64,000 bases of DNA from Symmetrospora coprosmae (Eukaryota > Basidiomycota > Cystobasidiomycetes > Symmetrosporaceae), in assembly GCA_008802785.1 (NCBI GenBank), contig VUYT01000001.1:930001-994000 (forward strand). Reading direction: 5' to 3'. Below the pieces are notes generated by a model. The model searched no databases, was not told the origin of the DNA, and was given only the letters and a program-made list of their open reading frames with translations. Within the stretch, counting starts at the first letter, position 1. Each line of letters starts with the position of its first letter. Below, one piece after another: positions 57,544-64,000 of the stretch. The position numbers and the translations under genes are program-made.

Positions 57544-57786
57544 AGGCATGCACCTGCGAATATCTGGACACTCTCCTTCGCACTTCCATAACCATTCCAA
57601 CTCTCGCGCTCGGTGGCTTGTTAGCAGTTTAGCATTACCAGTCTGACGGAATACTCGCATCGCATCACATTGTGTAGCTGTACTGCATGACACGACTCTC
57701 AAGCATTTCTGCGGCAGTTCACTAGCTGTCTGAGTTCCATCTTTGCGTGTGACAGCCTGCTGGCATCGTCTCGAATATGCCCGTGT

Positions 57787-58598
57787 TTAGTTGACAAGGC
57801 CAGCGAGACTGGTGGCGAAGGCCTTCTCCTCATCAGAGGCGCCAATGGCGTTCTTGGTGACCTGCGCTTGCAAATGGCGATTAGCCACCACGATCAGCCA
57901 TCGCAGCATCTCGAGTTGCAAGCAGACACGCACCTTCCCGAGCTGGTGCTCAACTGTGCCGGCGGGGCCGACCTGGACGCCCTTGGCTGCATTGAGGCGA
58001 GCCTGCTGGAACTGGAGGTAGAACTTGACACTCTTGATCTGAGTGAGCAGGCGGCTATTGCCGGATGCCTGTTGCGGGAGCGAGATTGTATGCATCAGCA
58101 TACGAAATCAGGGCTGGCTGCACGGAGACGATCCCCACCTGACTGCGGACGGCTGTCTCCCAGGCGAGGTAGACATTGAGCTGCTCCTGCAGAGCGGTGG
58201 TAGCGGCCGCATCGGTGGTCGAAGGCTGCTCAGGGAGGACGGAGATGTCCTCTGCGAAGCCGAGAGGGGAACTCTCGGATGCCTGGAAGTCGATGGAGGA
58301 GAGTGAGGTAGCGCCCGAGATGAGATTGGGTACGCCAGGGCTGATCTGGGACTGGGTAGAGAGGCGGTGTCAAGCTGGATCGAAACCGAATGGCGCGATG
58401 TGTAGCACCCACTCCATTGTCACAAGTCACGACAAACGCGAGGGCTGTGAGACCGCTCTGAACCTCGCCTGGAAGCGATGCTCCTCCCACAACGAAGCAA
58501 GGTGCTTGACGAGCGTTGAGGCGGTTCGGCTTGGAATGACCAGCATTCGCGAGGCCTGCAAGGAGGGCGAGAGGAGCGAGAAGGGAAGCAAAGTGCAC
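57787..58598 (-). CDS. Small secreted protein (basidiomycete-type, function unknown)
   Basis: Signal peptide MHFASLLAPLALLAGLANA, then a dibasic-ending propeptide-like SKPNRLNAR, then QAPCFVVGGASLPGEVQSGL and FVVTCDNG (two cysteines). The next exons read ISPGVPNLISGATSLSSIDF, SPLGFAEDISVLPEQPSTTD, TTALQEQLNVYLAWETAVRS, IKSVKFYLQFQQARLNAAKG, then VTKNAIGASDEEKAF to the stop. About 180 residues after splicing. The layout (CFVVG near the start, two Cys, helical tail) resembles small secreted proteins common in basidiomycetes. I do not know a function. It lies next to the ThuA-like and pacC genes. Confidence 0.72.
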
Positions 58599-59336
58599 TA
58601 GAACGGGAGAGGTCAGCGATTGCTGGCAGGCGGGGAGGTGTTAGGGGGTTGCGCACTTTCGGAGCGGGAATGGAAGGGTCAGGGCCAGCCTGTAGAGAAA
58701 GGTAAAGATGTAGAGCAGAGGGTTGAGAAGACGAGAGGAGAGAACAGAAGAAGAAGATAGCAGGCAGCAGCGAGGAACGGGTAAGCTCGCAGCTGCAGTA
58801 CAGGCCCCGAGGGGAGGTCCGCAGTTTTCGTCTTGACAACGGTTGACATCGCAGCGGCCGTCGAAGAAGCCCGGAACCCTGCTATAATATTTAACGGTGC
58901 CGAATGAAAGCGCTTTAAGTTGCGGAGCACGAGCTGTCAGAAAGATGCGCATTCAAGCCCGTGGCTTAAGTCATGCTTTGAGCCCCCAGGTCCTTGTAGG
59001 ACCGTGACTCCAGTTCGTAGTCTCAAGACGGTCGAATGCAGGACATGGCTCGATATTCGCGATAGCTATAACGCGCTCAGCAGATCGTCCACCCTAACTT
59101 CGGCTAGCAAAGACGACAGGTCGACTTCTATAGGTGTTGGACGCGGGGAATGGCCCGGTGCGTACACTCGTAAGTGCATGCGGGTCGAGCGGCACTGTCG
59201 ACGCGGCAATGACGAAGGGACATCAAGGCGCATTTTGCTGTGCTGGACAATAGGTACCAGTTCTGGCAGAGCGTTGGTGCGAGAAGCAGGCTCTTCAGGA
59301 GACTCTCGAGGAGGATCTCGTCACTGACCGTACTCT

Positions 59337-59358
59337 GCCAAGGGAATTCGTGCTTGGC
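59337..59358. promoter_or_regulatory. Inverted pair of GCCAAG sites (candidate PacC/Rim101 operator)
   Basis: GCCAAG at 59337-59342 and its complement CTTGGC at 59353-59358 face each other upstream of pacC. PacC of Aspergillus binds GCCARG. A role in autoregulation is inferred. Confidence 0.45.
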
Positions 59359-59595
59359 AAGCCTTGAGCGCCCCGGCTCAAGCTTCAAGCTTCAAGACTC
59401 TGACTCTTTCTCTCTCTTCTGCCCAACTCTCACATTCGAAAACGATTTACGCCAGCAGGCAACACCGTGCAACTGCCACTTGTCGCATTGGCGCCTGTAC
59501 AGTTCCATCGTTTCGTAGCGAGCGCCGTACGCTTCCTGCCATCGTCTGCAAGTGCGGTGCGCATCCCCGGCCCACTGTGAGCCCGCTGTGACAGC

Positions 59596-59601
59596 GCCAA
59601 G
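59596..59601 (+). promoter_or_regulatory. GCCAAG site 55 bp before the pacC start
   Basis: A perfect match to the known PacC/Rim101 core GCCARG, close to the start codon. A six-base motif occurs by chance often, so this is suggestive only. Confidence 0.4.
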
Positions 59602-59655
59602 ATCTCACAGTGAGCAAGAGAGAAAGGGAGGGAAGGATAGGAGGAACAGGAGAGT

Positions 59656-62600
59656 ATGGACGACCGCAGAGGCCTGCAGTGCCAATGGGCAGGATGCAGT
59701 GATGTGTTTGCAGACCCCGAGGCCCTGTTCTTTCGTGAGTGCGGTGACCGTCCCGAAAGAGCTCACCAACCACGCGGCCCAAGGGGAAGCTGACCGCTGC
59801 TTCGACGGGTGTGGGTGTGGGTAGATCTGACGGACCTGCACGTAGGGAGGAAATCGACGAACAACCTGTGCTTGACGTGCCAGTGGCATGGATGCAATGT
59901 GACTTGCGCAAAGCGCGACCACATTACGTCGCATATGCGAGGTGAGTCACCGGTCTCTCGTCCCGCCGGCCGGCGCGGGTCGGAGCAGGAGGCTGACGTG
60001 CCCTTCATACACCAGTTCACACACCACTCAAACCCCATGCCTGCGACGTGAGTTGCAATCTGGCTTTCTCCTTATCCTTACTCTATGCAACGCAAGCTGA
60101 CCCGTGACCATGGACGCAGACCTGCGGCAAGTCCTTCAAGCGTCCCCAGGATCTCCGGAAGCACGAGAAGATTCACACAGAGGAGCATCACGTCAAGCAC
60201 AAGCAATCCAAGGCAATCACGGTCCCTTCGACAAAGGCGAAAGTCGAGGACGGAAGCGAGGGCTTCCCTCAGCAGGCGTCTGGCCAGGCTTACCAGCAGC
60301 GACAGCCCCTTTCGGCCGCTAAGCTGAGCAGCTATGGCAATCAATCAGCCCACAATCAGAATGGAGTTCAAGCGCCGGCAGATGCCGCACAGCAAGCTGC
60401 GTCAGCCGCCGCGCTCGCTGCGGCCGCTCAGATGCAGGGTGGGATCCACCCGAGCGTCATGCAGTACATGATGCCGTTCGGCTTTTATGGCCTGGGAGGA
60501 ATGGACCCGTCTCAGTTCCTGCCCGGACAAGTGCAGCAACAGCAGCAGCCTGCTACCCATGCTGGCCAGCCACAGGCGCCTCTCTTCCAGCCCAGTGTGC
60601 CGCTTGAGCAGATGCTGCGACAGCAGCAAGCCATGAACAGCTTCATGACCGCTTCAATGCAGGGCTTTACCCCTCAGCAGATGGCTGGTGCACATAATCA
60701 GCTGCAACAGGCCCAGTCTCAAGTGCAGCAGGCACAGCCCCAACCCCAGCAGCAGCAGCAGCCAAATCAGCCACAGGCGGCAATGAACGCTGCAGGCATT
60801 CCCAACCTGCAGCAGATGAACTTCGCTGCCATGATGGCATGGCCCCAGATGATTGCCACGCTGAACCAACAGCAGCCACCTGCACCTCAGCCCATCTTCC
60901 CTGCACCTACGCAGACGGCCGCGCCCGCCCAGCCCACCGCTCCGAGCGTGCAGCAGCAGCAGCCGGCTCCTCAACAAGGCCAGCAGCCTAGACCGCCGCA
61001 GTACCAGCCGAGTCGCTCAAGCTCCGGCAACGGCTCATCCAATCCGTCGCCGGCGTCGCAGAATGGCAGTCTCTACCCGAATCTCGAGGGCATGCTGTCT
61101 AGCAGCGCCCCGAGCCAGCCTGCGCAGTCCCAGCAGATCAATAACGAGAATTTCCAGCAATATCCCTACTATTCACAGGATCGACAATCTCGGTCCAGCT
61201 CGACGGCCGGAGGCACTTCTCCCGCCTCGAGCAGCTCGCACTACGCTTCTCTCTCGCCCAATCCACCCCACATGCAGGCCTTGCCCGCACAGAATGGTCA
61301 TCGCTCTCACGAGAAGACCAACACGGTCATTGGCAAGGGCAAGAGGAGCTTTGCAGACGAAGCAGATGCGCTCTTTGCCGACATGAAGAAGAAGAAGTTC
61401 GACCCGAGCGGCGATATGGCAGCATGTGAGTCGCCATATGCGTTGTCTAGAACTCGACCCAGGCAGCTAATGTCAAGCCTCGCCTGATTGCAGTCGACCA
61501 TCGCCTGGACTCTCTTTCTACCTATCTTTTCGAGAACAACCACGCTATCAGCGAGGCTCTTTCCTCGTCGATGCCCTCCGTCACCACGCTGGGCTCGACC
61601 GAGTCTCCTTCCAGTGGCTCGAACCACTCGTCATCCTCCAACTACAGCCCGCGCAGCGCATCTGGTTCTGTCAGAAGCCCGCACGATCAGCCACTGGACT
61701 TGGGCAAGAGCGACATCGACGACATTAACAGTCTGCTCTTCTCCTTTGGTGCACCTTACGAGTCGCCATCCAATTCAAACATTGATTGGATGAGTAAGGA
61801 GCCTATCCAGTGGCCGACTGGCGTTGCTGGTGTCGACACTCCCATCACAACAGACTTTTCGTATCCATCGCTGCATGGACAGCCGCCAGCTTACGGTTCA
61901 CCAGACACCAACCTCAACGTGCCATCGCAACAGCCAACCCACCACCCTCCTATCGAGCACAGGCACAGTGTCAGCGGTCCCGTTCCCACCGCCCAGTCAA
62001 ATGGCAGCCTCTATCCCTCCCTCTCCGTGCTTGCCGAGCCCAAGCCGGTCAAGCCGCTGCCCAGCAGCTACAGGGGCCACCACCATTCGCATTCATCGCC
62101 AGGCATGCCATCGCCGAGCATGCCGAATACGCATCCGGCTCCGCAGTACGGGAACGGCTCTGGGTACGGCAACCAGCAGCAGCCTCAACAGCATCATGGC
62201 TTGCCGGCTGTCTCTTTCGACTACCTCGCGCCGCAAAGGTCTATCCCCACGCCGTACATCACGGCCGATCACGCTCGCGAGCCAATTCTCAATCCCGTCC
62301 AGCTGCTCTCGCGCGCGCCGCCTGTACCGGCTTCGATGCGCAACATCCTCGACGACCCTGTCGATGTTGACTCGCTCCACCGGGTCAAGCAGGGTACTTC
62401 GAGCCTGCGGTCCACAGCGGAGGAGGCGCGCTTCGACAGTCCGGAAGAGATGTCTGAGGACGAGATGGCGGACAGTCGACCGGAGCTGCACAACGTCCGC
62501 AGCCCAAGTGGCAGCGCCAGTGCCTCCTCTTTCACTTCCTCTTCTGCTTACGAAGATGGGGACAGGATCACTCTTCCTCCCATTGGCACAGCACCCGAAA

Positions 62601-63361
62601 ATCGCGGTGCAGAGTGTCACCTTCCCTCGCTCCGATCGCTGCTTGCCAACGCGATGAGCGACCTACCTGGCGGAGGTGTGGAGGCGTCGCCGGCCTTATC
62701 AACTGTGTCTTCAAACGCGTCCTCGTCACACAAGCGAAGCACACCTTCACGTCAGTTCTACCCTCCTCTCTCGGCGCTCACGTCTCGCTTCGACGAAGCG
62801 GAAGGACGTCGACCGAGCACTGGAGAGAAGCTTGACCGCATCACTCGCGGCGTCAGTTCCTTCAGGATGAATAGCATGGACGATCACCCGATCGTCAAGG
62901 AGGAAGAGGATATTCATGCGGAGAGCTCCACGTGGCAACAAGTCGCGTCGCCTTTGAGCGCAGACGACGACGGGCATGACTACAAGAGCGAGTCGGACGA
63001 CGACATGGGTCCGGATGCCGTCTACAAGCGCTCGCGGCTGCGCACGAGGAGCCCATCTCCTGTTGCTAGCGATGTCGACGAGCTCGAGTCCGATACCGAC
63101 GACTATGCCACCGAGCCCTACACGCCCTCGTCCGGTCATCGCCCCAAGATGCAGCGCAAGAGCACAAGCACCGAGAAGCGGGCCTCTCCTCCGGTGCTGA
63201 GCGCTGCTGAGAAGGCACAGGCTGCCATCAGGCATCGCCGGTTTGCCGTCATCCAAGCGCTCGTGCTGCGAGCGAACCAGCTCTACCGGGAGAACCTGGC
63301 CAAGAAGATGGCAAAGGGTCTGCCTGCTCTTGTCAGAGTCAAAGAAGAGGAGATGGAATAG
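59656..63361 (+). CDS. rim101: pH-response C2H2 transcription factor PacC/Rim101
   Basis: Three zinc fingers are assembled over four exons: [20 protein letters not shown] then [35 protein letters not shown] then SHMR; and [20 protein letters not shown] then [18 protein letters not shown]. The order, the GRKSTNN linker and the [11 protein letters not shown] end are specific to PacC/Rim101. A Gln/Ala-rich region follows, then the processing half with YPxL motifs at 61074 (YPNL), 61862 (YPSL), 62012 (YPSL) and 62759 (YPPL); such motifs recruit PalA/Rim20. The acidic C-terminus ends in a helix ([20 protein letters not shown]). In the family, proteolysis at alkaline pH frees the DNA-binding half. 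The intron after GDMAA (donor GTGAGT) joins to FDHRLDSL. Confidence 0.94.
60530..60780 (+). repeat. CAG-rich poly-Gln coding tracts in pacC
   Basis: Several short runs of CAG/CAA codons encode QQQQQ and [10 protein letters not shown]-type stretches. They are likely variable between strains. Confidence 0.75.
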
Positions 63362-63787
63362 AGCGGGCAGTATTCATAACTCGTTTTCTGCGTTTAGCAC
63401 AGGCGGCACCTCATGGAGATCGCCTCGTTTCGCTTGCCTGCCTACAGATCTCGTTCAACATTTGGAGATGTATCAATTAGATGGCCTCTTCTTCTCTTGT
63501 GTAGATAGGAATGCAGCGTTGCCGTTCTTCTGAGTGGATTGCGACCTTCATTCAGGCACGCCTTTGCCGTCACCGCACCCGCACCGTACCGGCCGCACCG
63601 GCAGCCAAGCCGACGTCGCCGCTTGCCATCTTGCCCCAATCACCTCGCCTTTGGCTACGAGCAGGACCACCAACAGAGCAGGGTTGCATCGTCTCTCTGT
63701 CCAATACTTGTAGACCTGCCGCATCGCAGACAGCAGTGCCCTGCCACATCGCGAGCTCATCGCCTACGCCTAGACTAGATCGCAAGG
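63362..63787. other. Intergenic, pacC 3' side and sed5 promoter
   Basis: About 425 bp in tandem orientation. No RNA gene or repeat is seen. Confidence 0.45.
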
Positions 63788-64000
63788 ATGAACCGCACGT
63801 CCGAGTTCAAATCGGCCGTAGAGAAGGCCCGGCTGCGTCTGGCGCAGAGTGGAGGTGTGCCAGAGCACAAGCAGCGCCTGCTGGGGTCTGGCAGCGGCGG
63901 CGGAGCTGGCGGAAAGCAGGCGGGCAAGAGGTCCGAGTTCGCGAGAAGCGCCGGCCAGATAGCAAAGGAGATTCAGGGAACAATGGGCAAGCTCGAGAAG
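63788..64000 (+). CDS. sed5: Golgi syntaxin Sed5/syntaxin-5, N-terminal part (cut by window end)
   Basis: The frame from the ATG at 63788 is open to the window edge: MNRTSEFKSAVEKARLRLAQ at the start and KRSEFARSAGQIAKEIQGTM, then GKLEK, at the end. The RTSEF start and the KSEFARRA-I--I--TM-KLE helix are the N-terminal signature of Sed5/STX5. The SNARE motif and membrane anchor would lie beyond 64000. Sed5 is the t-SNARE for ER-to-Golgi and intra-Golgi fusion. The N-terminal peptide normally binds Sly1. Confidence 0.82.
   Translation, partial: MNRTSEFKSAVEKARLRLAQSGGVPEHKQRLLGSGSGGGAGGKQAGKRSEFARSAGQIAKEIQGTMGKLEK

Larger units (their letters stand above)
58599..59655. other. Long divergent promoter region, secreted-protein gene / pacC
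   Basis: About 1.06 kb without a supported gene. It contains three GCCAAG hexamers and a short GCTTCAA direct repeat around 59376-59394, followed by a CT-rich tract at 59400-59440. Confidence 0.5.

Overview
The window is a compact eukaryotic (fungal) nuclear contig. Genes are broken by many short spliceosomal introns, mostly about 50-90 nt, with GTRNGT-like donors and CTGAC/CTGAT-like branch sites. Neighbouring genes are often only 100-300 bp apart, GC content is high, and the gene set (PacC/Rim101, Rat1, Ugo1, RTA1-like, Atg12, Ies1, Boi-type SH3/SAM/PH) is fungal. Intron density and protein style point to a basidiomycete with a small genome. I cannot name the species. I see no virus-like element, LTR element, DNA transposon or CRISPR array.

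Layout. 1-1.3 kb: 3' end of a Grc3-type polynucleotide kinase and a convergent DUF2256-like gene. 1.5-7.3 kb: a minus-strand tandem array of four related MYND zinc-finger genes, two open (1534-2577, 4590-5624) and two closed by in-frame stops (2956-3996, 6347-7306). 7.6-16.4 kb: ies1 (INO80 subunit), an Xaa-Pro aminopeptidase with a probable AT-AC intron, sec63, and a small multi-exon coiled-coil gene. 17-21.5 kb: an orphan block in which two small paralogues flank a larger unrecognised gene. 22-31.5 kb: TMEM97/EXPERA protein, F-box protein, DRG1/Rbg1 GTPase, Nudix hydrolase, atg12, npl4. 31.8-45.7 kb: rat1, class III ADH/formaldehyde dehydrogenase, ugo1, rrb1, CREG-like protein, U5-40K WD-repeat protein. 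46-57.5 kb: RTA1-like transporter, a gene-poor 2 kb with a tRNA-Val(AAC)-like gene, a Boi-type polarity scaffold, a second RTA1-like gene, and a ThuA-like protein with a probable GPI tail. 57.8-64 kb: a small secreted protein, pacC/rim101, and the start of sed5.

Most genes are housekeeping (RNA processing, ubiquitin/p97, autophagy, ER translocation, mitochondrial fusion, ribosome assembly, Golgi SNARE) in alternating divergent and convergent pairs. Accessory or fast-evolving parts are the MYND array, the 17-21 kb orphan block and the 46-59 kb membrane/secreted genes next to the pH regulator.

The most unusual signals are the AT-AC intron, exons of 3-28 nt at the 5' ends of several housekeeping genes, the MYND array with frame-preserving stops, the orphan paralogue block, and a tRNA-Val-like gene carrying an initiator-type T-loop. 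Exon joins quoted below were worked out by hand from splice signals, reading frame and family motifs. Where I say a model sums to whole codons, I added the exon lengths.
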